Notes under the pieces: generated by a model | Seen by the model: only the letters and a program-made list of their open reading frames with translations | Told to the model about the DNA's origin: nothing | Database searches by the model: none | Origin: JACMNW01 sp031406155 | GTDB lineage: Bacteria; Pseudomonadota; Alphaproteobacteria; Rhodobacterales; Rhodobacteraceae | Direction of reading: 5' to 3' | Assembly (NCBI GenBank): GCA_031406155.1 | Contig: JANOGW010000078.1 | Coordinates: 65,233 to 129,232 of the forward strand | DNA length: 64,000 nt | Made by a program: the position numbers and the translations under genes | Part shown: in pieces, positions 7,714-16,108 of the stretch | How the letters are laid out: the number at the start of each line of letters is the position of its first letter | Numbering within the stretch: the first letter of the stretch is position 1

Positions 7714-9162
7714 TCAGGGCCGCCAGAACCTTGGCAAGACCAGAACCAGAATTGTCAACACGCCGAGGCGCCCCATCAGCATCGCCAGCGTCATGATCCA
7801 TTTCGCCGCATCGGGGTAATCGACGAATGTGCCAGTCCGCGCGACCAGCGGGCCAAATCCATAGCCGACATTGCCAAGTGACGTCCAGGCCCCCCAAATG
7901 GCGGACATCACGTCTACCCCGACCAGCGTCATCGCCAGCGTCAACATCCCCAGCAGAAAAATATAGCCTGTGGTGAACAGGATCAGCGAGTCCAGAACAT
8001 CGGGCTCGATGTTGCGACCATCGTACTTGACCGCCACGATGCGGTTTGGCGTGGCGATCTGGCGGATCTGTGCGGCCAGCGCCGCAGCCGCGATCTGGAC
8101 GCGAAACACGCTAAGGCCCGCCGCCGATGACCCCGAACAGGCCCCGACGACCCCGATCACATAGGCAACCACCAGCATATAGCCGCCCCACGTGCCGAAT
8201 GATCCGGAACTGAACCCGGTACTCGACATGATCGACACCAGATTGAACAGGGCCTCGCGAAACGCGCCCTCCAACCCCATGTCCGATGTTGTCACGCGCC
8301 ACAGTGTCACCGACCCCACCGCGTATCCGATCCAGCGCAAATAGGCGCGCACTTGCCGATCCCGCCACAGGGGCCAGGCTTCCCCGTTAACCAATTGCAC
8401 ATAGCGTATGTAGGGCAGGCTTCCCAAAATCATGAAAGCGGCCCCAGCATATTCCAACGCGCCGGCATAGGTGCTGAATGATGCCATCGAGGGGGTAAAT
8501 CCACCGGTCGAGATCGTCGATGCACCGATCGAAATCGCCGCCAGCGTCGGCATGCCAAGCGCGCTGTAGGTGGCGATGCACAGCAATGTCAGCGCTACGT
8601 AAACGACAATCAACTGCCGTGCGATATCGGTGGCACGTGGCAGGGCTTTGCCGAACGTATCAAAGCCTTCGGTGCGGAAATACTGCATCCCGCCAACCCG
8701 CAGCACCGGCAGGAAAATCATTGCGACAAACGCGATCCCAAGACCGCCAAACCAGTTCAGCATGCTGCGCCACAGCGTCACGCCACCCGGAAGATCATCA
8801 AGCCCGGTGATCACCGAAGCCCCGGTTGTTGTGATGCCTGACACCGCCTCGAAATAGGCATCCGTCAGCGACAGGGCAGGCGCACCCAGGTGGAACGGCA
8901 ATGCGCCAAACATCGGAACGACCACCCAGATCGCCACGGTCAGCACAAACGCCTGCCGCGTGCCCAGTCCGCGACCAAGGGAGTTCTGCGTCGCAAGTGC
9001 GACCACGCCGCCGGTGCTGCCCGTCAGGATCGCGCATTGCAGGAAATCAAGCCCGTTTGTCAGACCCGCTCCGGTGTCGATCATCGCGGGCACCAGCATC
9101 AGGATCGCCATAACGATCAAGATGCGCCCGATGACATAGGCTATGGGGCGGACATCCATCAT
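7714..9162 (-). CDS. trkH: TrkH family potassium uptake protein
   Basis: Inner-membrane K+ (or Na+) translocating subunit of a Trk/Ktr-type system, 482 residues, hydrophobic throughout with repeated helix-pore-helix units. The first pore loop carries the family motif SGITTTGASVITGLD around residue 110, and later repeats show ISTGGFTPS and MSSTGFSSGSF. These Gly-containing loops line the selectivity filter. The cytoplasmic NAD-binding partner TrkA is not in this window. It ends 12 bases from the end of the convergent exported gene, so the two transcripts probably meet there. Confidence 0.93.
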   Translation of the reverse strand: MMDVRPIAYVIGRILIVMAILMLVPAMIDTGAGLTNGLDFLQCAILTGSTGGVVALATQNSLGRGLGTRQAFVLTVAIWVVVPMFGALPFHLGAPALSLTDAYFEAVSGITTTGASVITGLDDLPGGVTLWRSMLNWFGGLGIAFVAMIFLPVLRVGGMQYFRTEGFDTFGKALPRATDIARQLIVVYVALTLLCIATYSALGMPTLAAISIGASTISTGGFTPSMASFSTYAGALEYAGAAFMILGSLPYIRYVQLVNGEAWPLWRDRQVRAYLRWIGYAVGSVTLWRVTTSDMGLEGAFREALFNLVSIMSSTGFSSGSFGTWGGYMLVVAYVIGVVGACSGSSAAGLSVFRVQIAAAALAAQIRQIATPNRIVAVKYDGRNIEPDVLDSLILFTTGYIFLLGMLTLAMTLVGVDVMSAIWGAWTSLGNVGYGFGPLVARTGTFVDYPDAAKWIMTLAMLMGRLGVLTILVLVLPRFWRP

Positions 9163-9252
9163 CGGTCATGCAATAGCCGTGCCCACCGCCTGCCGTCAAT
9201 CTGCCCGGCAGGAAATCGGGCTGGTTAAAGCGGGCGTCGGACCTGAACCGCG

Positions 9253-10341
9253 TTAGCCGACGTGGAACAGCGTGCTGAACAGACGCGGATCAAGGCTTTC
9301 GGCGGCAAACGTCGGCCCCTCGATCAACAGGCTGACCGCATCATGGCTGTGCAGGCTTTCTTGATGGCTGGCCAGCACCCGGAAATCGCCGATCCGCGCA
9401 TCGCCTTGCAACTGCGCACAAAAGCTGCGCGCGGCGTCTTCCACAAAGATCGGGTTTGCCGCGTTCAGTTCGGCGAACGCCTGTTCATCTTCGCGCTTGA
9501 CCATCACCTGCGTCTCGGTCGGCACCCCCTTGCGGGCCAGATCGACCAGATCCTCGAACCACAGCACCGCCCCCGGTTTCACCTCGACTGAAATGCGCGC
9601 CACCGACCGCTGCGAATGCGGCGTCGCCAACTGCCCGCGCGTCAGGCGCGCATGTTCGGCCAATTCCAGCGAACAAGGGCAGGTGCTGGAATAGACGTAG
9701 TCCAGATGCATGATCTTCTTGCGCGTGTCGCCGGTATCCACAAGTTCAAGCGCGATATCGTAATATTGCCACCCGACAAGGCCAGAGCGCAGCGATGTCA
9801 CCTTCATCGGAAACGACACCCGCATCTGGATGCGCGCATCGAATGACCCCAGATCGCGCTTGTAATCCTCCAATGCGGCCTCGATCACTTCGAAACTGAA
9901 CCGGCGTTCCGAATGGGCATAGAATGACCGCATGATGCGGCTCATGTTGATGCCCTTCTTTTCCGCCTCAAGGCTGACCGTGCCGGTTACAGAGGTTTGC
10001 AACAGCATGTCGTCGGCGTCGCGCGTGTGATACCGGATCGGCAGGCGGAAATTAGAGATGCCGACATGCTGGATATGCATCTTGGCGCCGATGATCAGGC
10101 TGGATGGCCCATTCTGCAGATCGGGCAAAGAGGATTTATAGGCATCATCGACGCGAAACTCGTCGGGGTAGGTCCGGCTCAGCACCGAATGGCCCTGCCC
10201 GACGAATACCCCCGCCATGGGATCCAGCGCCGCAATCTCGGCCTCGGTCGCCTTGCCCGCCCAATGCCGAAGCAGTGCTATCGCCGCCTCTGCTTCGCTT
10301 TGAGTTGGTTTCGCGTCGATCTCGGCTGAATGCATGGTCAT
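9253..10341 (-). CDS. folE2: GTP cyclohydrolase I type 2 (FolE2)
   Basis: Converts GTP to 7,8-dihydroneopterin triphosphate, the first step of tetrahydrofolate synthesis. The 362-residue protein belongs to the FolE2 family, unrelated in sequence to FolE, and shows the metal-ligand block STCPCSLELAEHARL near residue 220 and EHGI-free FolE2 blocks such as SARISVEV-like RSVARISVEVKPG. I chose the ATG at 10341 because GAAGGGG lies just upstream; a 27-residue longer version has no family support. FolE2 enzymes often replace zinc-dependent FolE under zinc limitation in other bacteria, but no Zur site is obvious here. It lies 99 bases downstream of metZ on the same strand. Confidence 0.94.
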   Translation of the reverse strand: MTMHSAEIDAKPTQSEAEAAIALLRHWAGKATEAEIAALDPMAGVFVGQGHSVLSRTYPDEFRVDDAYKSSLPDLQNGPSSLIIGAKMHIQHVGISNFRLPIRYHTRDADDMLLQTSVTGTVSLEAEKKGINMSRIMRSFYAHSERRFSFEVIEAALEDYKRDLGSFDARIQMRVSFPMKVTSLRSGLVGWQYYDIALELVDTGDTRKKIMHLDYVYSSTCPCSLELAEHARLTRGQLATPHSQRSVARISVEVKPGAVLWFEDLVDLARKGVPTETQVMVKREDEQAFAELNAANPIFVEDAARSFCAQLQGDARIGDFRVLASHQESLHSHDAVSLLIEGPTFAAESLDPRLFSTLFHVG

Positions 10342-10440
10342 CTTATGCCCCTTCTCTGGTCTTTGGTGGCAAAATGGCAATATGGGCTCAATTCGCTGAC
10401 AATCCACCCCACACCGCCGCAATAAACGAGATTACCGACG

Positions 10441-11622
10441 TCAGACGGCGGCCAAAGCCTGCACCAGATCCGCCACCAGGTCATCTGCATCCTCCAAACC
10501 CACCGACAGGCGGATCAGCCCCGGCGTGATGCCAAGCAACACTTTTCTATCGTCCGGCAACCTCGAATGCGTCGTCGTCGCCGGATGTGTGACAATGGAT
10601 TTCGCATCGCCAAGGTTGTTGGAAATCTTGATGATCTGCAAAGCATTCATGAACCTGAACGCCGCGTCTTTCCCCCCCGCCAGATCAAACGACACCAGCG
10701 TGCCCCCCGACCCCATCTGCCGCTGGGCAAGATCAAACTGCGGATGGCTTTGCAGCCCCGGATAGATCACTTTCGACAGCGCCTTGTGCCCTTCCAGCGC
10801 CTTGGCCACCACCAAGGCCGCATCTGCCATCGCCCGACAGCGCAGATCCAGCGTCGCCATGCCGTTCAGCATGATCCAGGCGGTAAAGGGCGACATCGAG
10901 CCGCCAGTGTGCTTCATGTAGGGCTCCACCACCTTGCGGATGAACTCTGTCGTCCCGCAGATCACGCCGCCCAAGGCACGGCCCTGCCCGTCGACATGCT
11001 TGGTGGTGGAATAGACCACCACATCGGCGCCCTGATCGACCGCCCGCGAAAAGATTGGCGTGGCGAACACATTGTCCACCACCACAATCGCACCAACGCC
11101 GTGCGCGATCCTGCAGACCGCTTCGATATCAATGACTTCCAGCGTCGGGTTCGACATAGATTCGAAGAAGACCGCCTTGGTGCCCGGCCTGACCGCCGCC
11201 GCCCATGCCGCCAGATTGGTGCCGTCGACAAAATCGACCTGCACGCCAAAGCGGCGCAGCACCTCCTCCAGCACGTAAAGACACGACCCGAACAGCGCAC
11301 GGCTGGAAACCACATGATCGCCCGCCCGCAGCATCGCCATCAAGGCACCCGACACCGCCGCCATGCCGCTTGCAGTCGCAAAGGCATCCTCGGTGCCCTC
11401 GATCGCGGCAATGCGTTCCTCGAACATCCGCGTCGTCGGGTTGCCGTAGCGGGCATAGATGAATTCGTCATTCCCGGCCTTCAGGAACCGTGCCTCGGCG
11501 GCCTCGGCGGTATCGTAGACAAAGCCCTGGGTCAGAAAGATCGCTTCCGCCATTTCGCCATACTGGCTGCGACGGCTGCCTTCATGCACCAGTTGAGTGC
11601 GTGTTTTCCAGTCTTTGCTCAT
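10441..11622 (-). CDS. metZ: O-succinylhomoserine sulfhydrylase
   Basis: PLP enzyme that makes homocysteine directly from O-succinylhomoserine and sulfide, a methionine-synthesis step used in place of MetB/MetC. The 393 residues fit the Cys/Met metabolism PLP family. The PLP lysine is in YSTTKHVDGQGRALGG, and YARYGNPTTRMFEERIAAIEG-type substrate/PLP motifs are present in the N-terminal third (YARYGNPTTRMFEE). The leader carries a SAM-II riboswitch and an intrinsic terminator, so synthesis should be switched off when S-adenosylmethionine is plentiful. The product call over O-acetylhomoserine sulfhydrylase rests on overall similarity and is less certain than the family. Confidence 0.93.
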   Translation of the reverse strand: MSKDWKTRTQLVHEGSRRSQYGEMAEAIFLTQGFVYDTAEAAEARFLKAGNDEFIYARYGNPTTRMFEERIAAIEGTEDAFATASGMAAVSGALMAMLRAGDHVVSSRALFGSCLYVLEEVLRRFGVQVDFVDGTNLAAWAAAVRPGTKAVFFESMSNPTLEVIDIEAVCRIAHGVGAIVVVDNVFATPIFSRAVDQGADVVVYSTTKHVDGQGRALGGVICGTTEFIRKVVEPYMKHTGGSMSPFTAWIMLNGMATLDLRCRAMADAALVVAKALEGHKALSKVIYPGLQSHPQFDLAQRQMGSGGTLVSFDLAGGKDAAFRFMNALQIIKISNNLGDAKSIVTHPATTTHSRLPDDRKVLLGITPGLIRLSVGLEDADDLVADLVQALAAV

Positions 11623-11642
11623 CGCCCCGTCTCCCGGCCATT

Positions 11643-11674
11643 AGAAAACCCCGGACAACCCAAAGGCGCCGGGG
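11643..11674 (-). terminator. Intrinsic terminator in the metZ leader
   Basis: On the minus strand CCCCGG (11674-11669) and CCGGGG (11654-11649) pair around a 14-base loop, followed at once by TTTTCT (11648-11643). It lies between the SAM-II aptamer and the metZ ATG, the place expected for a terminator used by the riboswitch. Confidence 0.75.
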
Positions 11675-11687
11675 CCACTGCCCAGAA

Positions 11688-11742
11688 CCTCTTTAGCGGA
11701 ATGTTTAACGTGGCCCGCAATCCGGTAACAAAGCGCCACGTG
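11688..11742 (-). promoter_or_regulatory. SAM-II riboswitch aptamer controlling metZ
   Basis: Read on the minus strand, the element has the H-type pseudoknot of SAM-II. P1 pairs CGTGGC (11740-11735) with GCCACG (11714-11709). The pseudoknot pairs GCGG (11718-11715) with CCGC (11699-11696). The highly conserved joining segment ACGTTAAAC and the terminal GCTAAAG (11697-11691) are both present. SAM-II aptamers are known in Alphaproteobacteria upstream of methionine genes such as metA, metX and metZ. The ATG is about 66 bases downstream, with an intrinsic terminator between. Confidence 0.92.
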
Positions 11743-11906
11743 TTCTGACTACGCCGGTTCCCAGTCGGCGTCAACCGGCCCGCCGCTGTGAACAAGCGCA
11801 GTCGTCACCTGCGTGTCACGCATCCGTCAAACCTTCGTCGCAAGCGAGCTCTAGATGTAGTGGTGGAAACATCGCCTACTACAAAATAAGAAGGCCGCAA
11901 AGCCAA

Positions 11907-12833
11907 ATGCCAATCTTGCGCATTAACGCCGTTGGATGCCGTCCGCAGCTGGCAGAACCCAATGCGGCGCGAAGAACATTGGCAACCGCCTTGCCGGCCC
12001 GCCTTGATGGCGCGCCGGTGCTGATCATGTTGCACGGCTATCGCTATTCCCCAAGCCACGAAGGCCAGAACCCGCACAATCACATCTTGAAAACCGGGCA
12101 GGATCATCCGGTACGCCGCGCGCAAAGCTGGCCGCGGCGCATGGGCTATGGCGTGGGTACGCCCGACAAAGGATTGTGCATCGCCTTTGGCTGGGAGGCG
12201 GGCGGTACCATCTGGCGGGCAAACCGCGAAGCCGGGCTTGCCGGGATTGCCCTTGCCGATCTTGTCACGCAACTGGCAGCAAAGGGTGCGGGGGTGGTCA
12301 ATATCATCGCCCACAGCCTTGGCGCAAGGGTCGCCCTTGCCGCCCTGCCAAACCTTCGCCCCGGCCTGATCGACCGCATGATCCTGCTGACCGGGGCCGA
12401 ATTGCGATCCACCGCCGAGGCCGCCCTGATGTGCCCGGCGGGGCGGCGCACGAAAGTGCTGAACGTGATCAGCCGCGAGAACGACATCTTCGATTTCATG
12501 TACGAATGGCTGCTGGCGCCGCACCGCTTTGGTGCGCGCGCACTTGGCGCAGGCTTGGCCCTGCCGCACTGTGTTACTGCGCAGATTGATCACCCCGATC
12601 ATCTGGCGGGCCTGCGCGCGCTTGGCTTTGCCATCGGCCCCGCCACGCACCGGATGTGCCACTGGTCGAGCTATCTGCGCCCTGGCCTGTTCAGCCTTTA
12701 CCGCGCGTTTCTGGACCCGGACACCGCCCTCGATCTGGCGGATCTTCGCGGCGCCTTGCCGGCCCCGTTGACCCCGCGTTGGTCACGTCTGCTGGCGCTG
12801 CCCTTGCCAACAGCGCCGTTTGCGGTTCAATAA
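11907..12833 (+). CDS. Alpha/beta hydrolase
   Basis: A 308-residue protein with an alpha/beta-hydrolase core. The strand before the oxyanion loop reads VLIMLHGYRYSP (residues about 38-49), and the nucleophile elbow is IIAHSLGARVALAAL with Ser137. A late histidine candidate is in THRMCHWSSY. There is no signal peptide, so it is probably cytoplasmic. The substrate cannot be inferred. The start follows AAGAAGG by about 14 bases, which is rather distant. An interrupted inverted repeat (GTAGT...ACTAC, 11857-11882) precedes the gene and may be an operator. A GST gene follows 25 bases downstream on the same strand. Confidence 0.8.
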   Translation: MPILRINAVGCRPQLAEPNAARRTLATALPARLDGAPVLIMLHGYRYSPSHEGQNPHNHILKTGQDHPVRRAQSWPRRMGYGVGTPDKGLCIAFGWEAGGTIWRANREAGLAGIALADLVTQLAAKGAGVVNIIAHSLGARVALAALPNLRPGLIDRMILLTGAELRSTAEAALMCPAGRRTKVLNVISRENDIFDFMYEWLLAPHRFGARALGAGLALPHCVTAQIDHPDHLAGLRALGFAIGPATHRMCHWSSYLRPGLFSLYRAFLDPDTALDLADLRGALPAPLTPRWSRLLALPLPTAPFAVQ

Positions 12834-12858
12834 CCCGGTCAAGCCGCCCGAGGATCCC

Positions 12859-13569
12859 ATGACCGCACCGATCGACCTGTACTACTGGCCCACCCCGAAC
12901 GGATGGAAGATCACCATTGCGCTGGAAGAACTGCCCCTGCCCTACCGCATCCATCTGGTCAACATCGGGGCGGGCGATCAGTTCAAGCCGGACTTTCTGA
13001 AAATCGCCCCCAATAACCGCATGCCGGCGATTGTCGATCCGGACGGCCCGGACGGTATGCCGATCTCGATCTTCGAATCTGGCGCAATCTTGCAATACCT
13101 CGCCCGCAAGACTGGCAAGCTGTCTGGTGCCACCGAACGCGACCGCGTGGCCGTCGAAGAATGGCTGATGTGGCAAATGGGCGGCGTCGGCCCGATGGCC
13201 GGCCAGGCGCATCATTTCCTGACCTATGCCCCCGCCATGGACCCACCCAACGACCTGCCCTACGCCAAAGCCCGATACCGCAACGAAGTGGGCCGCCTTT
13301 ACGGCGTGCTGGACCGCCAGCTTGCCAAACACGAATTTGTTGCGGGAAGCAGCCTGTCAATCGCGGACATCGCGATCTGGCCTTGGGCGCAAAACTGGAA
13401 AGGTCAGCAGCAGGACATTGCCGACAAGCCGCATTTCGCCCGCTGGCTGGATGCTTTGGCCGCCCGGCCGGCCTTTATCAAGGGCAAGGCCGTGGCCGAA
13501 GAGATGCGCAATAACGCCGCCCGGGACGATAAACGCGCACAGGAGATTCTGTTCGGGCAACGCGGATAA
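12859..13569 (+). CDS. Glutathione S-transferase (Nu-class/YfcG-like)
   Basis: A 236-residue cytosolic GST. The thioredoxin-like N-domain starts IDLYYWPTPNGWKITIALEE, with PxNGxK as in the Nu-class YfcG/YghU disulfide-bond oxidoreductases. MPAIVDPDG gives the cis-proline, and FESGAILQYLA contacts glutathione. The helical C-domain contains EWLMWQMGGVGPMAGQAHHF and SLSIADIAIWPW. I chose the ATG at 12859 over an in-frame start at 12820 because GAGGA lies 5 bases upstream and the longer form overlaps the hydrolase gene. A role in thiol redox or detoxification is inferred from the family. Confidence 0.9.
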   Translation: MTAPIDLYYWPTPNGWKITIALEELPLPYRIHLVNIGAGDQFKPDFLKIAPNNRMPAIVDPDGPDGMPISIFESGAILQYLARKTGKLSGATERDRVAVEEWLMWQMGGVGPMAGQAHHFLTYAPAMDPPNDLPYAKARYRNEVGRLYGVLDRQLAKHEFVAGSSLSIADIAIWPWAQNWKGQQQDIADKPHFARWLDALAARPAFIKGKAVAEEMRNNAARDDKRAQEILFGQRG

Positions 13570-13580
13570 CCCCGCGCTGG

Positions 13581-13632
13581 CCCCAAGAATTTACAAAGAT
13601 TCTTGCCAAAATACTTTGCAGGAATTTTGGGG
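13581..13632. terminator. Nested inverted repeats between convergent genes
   Basis: CCCCAAGAATT (13581-13591) can pair with AATTTTGGGG (13623-13632) with one mismatch. A competing perfect stem, CAAGAAT (13584-13590) with ATTCTTG (13599-13605), lies inside. The position between a convergent GST and yciB suits a two-way terminator. The gene-end motif, copy 2, lies inside at 13599-13618 (ATTCTTGCCAAAATACTTTG, plus orientation). Confidence 0.5.
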
Positions 13633-13640
13633 CGCAGGCC

Positions 13641-14255
13641 TCAGGGCGCCCGGTCCTCGGCTTCGGGATCAATCATGAATCGCTGCAAAGCCATGATCTG
13701 CAGCCACAGGAACACGAACAATGCCGCAGGCATGCCGAAGGTTTCCAGCTTGACCCACAACTCGGTGCTCTGTGTACGCCAGATCGCCTCGTTCGCCAGT
13801 GCAAGTGCCACGAACATCAGGGCCAGACGCCGGGTCAGCTTCATCCAGCCTTCATGCTGCATCGGCAGGAACGATCCGATCACCCATTCCAGGTAAGACC
13901 GCCCGCGCAGCAGGCCAATCCCGAGGATCGACGCCATGGAGCCATAGGCGATGGTGGTCTTCATCTTGAAGAACCGCTCATCGTTGAAATAGGCAGTCAA
14001 TCCACCGAAAAAAATGACCATGAACGCGGTGAACATCTGCATCCGGCTAAGCACCCCCGACAGCCGCCACAGCACCGCCACTGCGGCCAGCAAGATCGGC
14101 ACGAAGATCAGGGTCGCGACAATGAAGCCCGAATATTCGGTGCCAGCGAAAGTAAAGCTCTGATCCTTGATCCGGATATAGATCAGGAAAAATACGATCG
14201 TCGGTCCCAGTTCCAGAACCTGTTTCAGTACCGGATTGACCTGCCGTTCCGCCAT
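13641..14255 (-). CDS. yciB: Inner membrane-spanning protein YciB
   Basis: A polytopic inner-membrane protein of 204 residues with about five to six hydrophobic segments, matching the YciB/IspZ (septation protein A) family. Signatures are the N-terminal ELGPTIVFFLIYIR, FFGGLTAYFNDERFFKMKTTIAYG, and NEAIWRTQSTELWVKLETFGMP. In enteric bacteria the family affects envelope synthesis and interacts with elongation and division proteins; here that is transferred from the family. It follows ftsY on the same strand, 118 bases away, an arrangement common in Alphaproteobacteria. Confidence 0.93.
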   Translation of the reverse strand: MAERQVNPVLKQVLELGPTIVFFLIYIRIKDQSFTFAGTEYSGFIVATLIFVPILLAAVAVLWRLSGVLSRMQMFTAFMVIFFGGLTAYFNDERFFKMKTTIAYGSMASILGIGLLRGRSYLEWVIGSFLPMQHEGWMKLTRRLALMFVALALANEAIWRTQSTELWVKLETFGMPAALFVFLWLQIMALQRFMIDPEAEDRAP

Positions 14256-14347
14256 TTCCTTACCTCACGATTTTTGCGACCACAGCACCTGGAGCGCGCC
14301 TTGCCAAGTGCGAAATCCGGATCAAGCCGCATTTGGCGCGGACGGTT

Positions 14348-14369
14348 GAGTATTTTTGCGAAAGAAAAG
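14348..14369 (-). other. Gene-end motif, copy 3 (3' of ftsY)
   Basis: The plus strand reads GAGTATTTTTGCGAAAG; in the direction of ftsY transcription this is CTTTCGCAAAAATACTC, 5 bases after the ftsY stop. Confidence 0.45.
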
Positions 14370-14373
14370 CCGG

Positions 14374-15450
14374 TCAACCATCGAGGCCGACCAGAGCCTT
14401 GGCAAAATCATCAGGGTCAAAGGGTTGCAGGTCATCGATCTGCTCGCCCACACCGATGGCGTGGATCGGCAAGCCAAACTTATCAGCCAAGGCCACCAGC
14501 ACGCCGCCTTTGGCCGTGCCGTCGAGTTTGGTCATCACCAGCCCGGACACATCGGCAATCTTTCGGAAGATTTCCACCTGCAGCAGCGCATTCTGTCCGG
14601 TCGTTGCGTCCAGCACGAGGATGGTATTGTGCGGTGCAGTCGGGTCTTTCTTGCGGATGACCCGCACGATCTTGGACAGTTCTTCCATCAGGTCGGCGCG
14701 GTTCTGCAGCCGCCCGGCGGTGTCGATCATCAAGAGATCAGCCCCGCTGTCCTGCGCGTGCCCCATCGCGTCGAACGCAAGGCTGGCGGGGTCGGACCCT
14801 TCGGGTGCGGTCAGCACCGGCACGCCGGCCCGCTGGCCCCAGATCTGCAACTGTTCCACCGCAGCGGCGCGAAACGTATCGCCCGCCGCGATTACCACCG
14901 ATTTGCCCGCCGTCTTGAACTGGCTGGCCAGCTTGCCGATCGTGGTGGTCTTGCCCGATCCGTTCACGCCCACCACCAGCACCACTTGCGGCCGCTTGGG
15001 GTACAGCGGCATTGGTCTGGCCACCGGCGTCATGATGCGGGCTATTTCTGCCGCCAGTGCCACCCGCAATTCAGTGGTTGAGATGCGTTTTCCAAACCGC
15101 CCCTCGGCGATATTCGCCGTTACCCGAAGGGCCGTATCAACCCCCATATCGGCCCCGATCAACACCTCTTCCAGGCTTTCGAGCATGGCGTCATCCAGCA
15201 CGCGGCGCGGTTCTTGCAGTGTAGTGCGCCCAAGTATCCGGCCCAGAAGGCCGGGATGTACATTTTCGGTTGGAACTTCGTCGGGCAGGGGCGTAGGCGT
15301 TGCCGGCCCTGCTTTGACCGGCATGCCACTATCCGAGGCGGTGCCGGCGGCGTCCTGCGGGGCTGCGTCGGCCACCAAAGCATCAAGACCTTCGCCGATC
15401 TTTGCCGAAGACCGGAACATCTTGTCGCGCAGTTTCTTCAGGAACGACAT
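14374..15450 (-). CDS. ftsY: Signal recognition particle receptor FtsY
   Basis: SRP receptor GTPase that docks ribosome-SRP complexes at the membrane for co-translational insertion; 358 residues. After a short charged N-terminal A-region (MSFLKKLRDKMFRSSAKIGE), residues about 65-150 form the helical N-domain and the remainder is the G-domain. Motifs seen are VVGVNGSGKTTTIGKLA (G1), AAGDTFRAAAVEQL, MIDTAGRLQNRADLM (G3) and VMTKLDGTAKGG (G4). I chose the ATG at 15450; the longer open frame upstream encodes nothing FtsY-like. Confidence 0.96.
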   Translation of the reverse strand: MSFLKKLRDKMFRSSAKIGEGLDALVADAAPQDAAGTASDSGMPVKAGPATPTPLPDEVPTENVHPGLLGRILGRTTLQEPRRVLDDAMLESLEEVLIGADMGVDTALRVTANIAEGRFGKRISTTELRVALAAEIARIMTPVARPMPLYPKRPQVVLVVGVNGSGKTTTIGKLASQFKTAGKSVVIAAGDTFRAAAVEQLQIWGQRAGVPVLTAPEGSDPASLAFDAMGHAQDSGADLLMIDTAGRLQNRADLMEELSKIVRVIRKKDPTAPHNTILVLDATTGQNALLQVEIFRKIADVSGLVMTKLDGTAKGGVLVALADKFGLPIHAIGVGEQIDDLQPFDPDDFAKALVGLDG

Positions 15451-15615
15451 CGCACATCCTTTGACGCAGGTTTGCCCGGCGCATCTTGCTTTAGTCGCAT
15501 CGCCATCCCGAGGGAAGGGCCAAAGCCCGATGAGGCCGCTCGCGCTGCTTTGACTGGCCAAGCCTTGCGCGGTCTGGCAAGCTGTTGTTCTGGTTTGGGA
15601 TGGACGGAGCGGCAA

Positions 15616-16020
15616 ATGCGCAGTGGCAAGTTCACCGGTTTCGCGGTCTATTGCCTGTTTGCCCTGCCCGCCTGCGCCGAAACCCCAATGACCGCCGCCG
15701 AATTCGACGCCTACGCCACCGGAAAAACCCTGACCTATTCCGTCAGGGGCGAGGTTTATGGCGCCGAGCAGTACCTGGCCGGTCGCCGCGTGGTCTGGGC
15801 CTTCACGGGCGATCAATGCTCGGATGGGGTCTGGTATGAAGATGCCGGATTGATCTGTTTTGTCTATGAACACGACGGCGGGCCACAATGCTGGAACTTC
15901 TATCTTGGGGCAACGGGCCTGCGCGCCGAATTTGTCGGCGACGCCGCCGGGGCGGAGCTGTCCGAGGTTGATCAAAGCCCGGCGCCGCTGAACTGCGCCG
16001 GTCCTGACGTCGGGGTATGA
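15616..16020 (+). CDS. Small exported protein, unknown function
   Basis: A 134-residue protein with an N-terminal signal sequence (FTGFAVYCLFALPACA), probably cleaved before ETPMTAAEF. The mature part has TLTYSVRGEVYGAEQYL and VVWAFTGDQCSDGVWYEDAG. At least three cysteines remain after cleavage, which suggests a periplasmic disulfide. I chose the ATG at 15616 because GGAG lies just upstream and it starts the signal peptide; the long upstream extension of the frame is the ftsY antisense. It is divergent from ftsY, and its stop is 88 bases from the convergent xseA. I do not recognise the family. Confidence 0.75.
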   Translation: MRSGKFTGFAVYCLFALPACAETPMTAAEFDAYATGKTLTYSVRGEVYGAEQYLAGRRVVWAFTGDQCSDGVWYEDAGLICFVYEHDGGPQCWNFYLGATGLRAEFVGDAAGAELSEVDQSPAPLNCAGPDVGV

Positions 16021-16108
16021 AGGATAGTAGGTTGGTACAAAACGAACATTCGGACAAGTTTTTGAGCCCAAAACTTCACACGAATTGCACCCTCCGCACA
16101 ATTGCACG

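Noticed and set aside
11857..11882. GTAGT...ACTAC inverted repeat before the alpha/beta hydrolase as an NrdR-like box
   Set aside because: Half-sites are only 5 bases and spacing does not match the NrdR pattern; no ribonucleotide reductase gene nearby.
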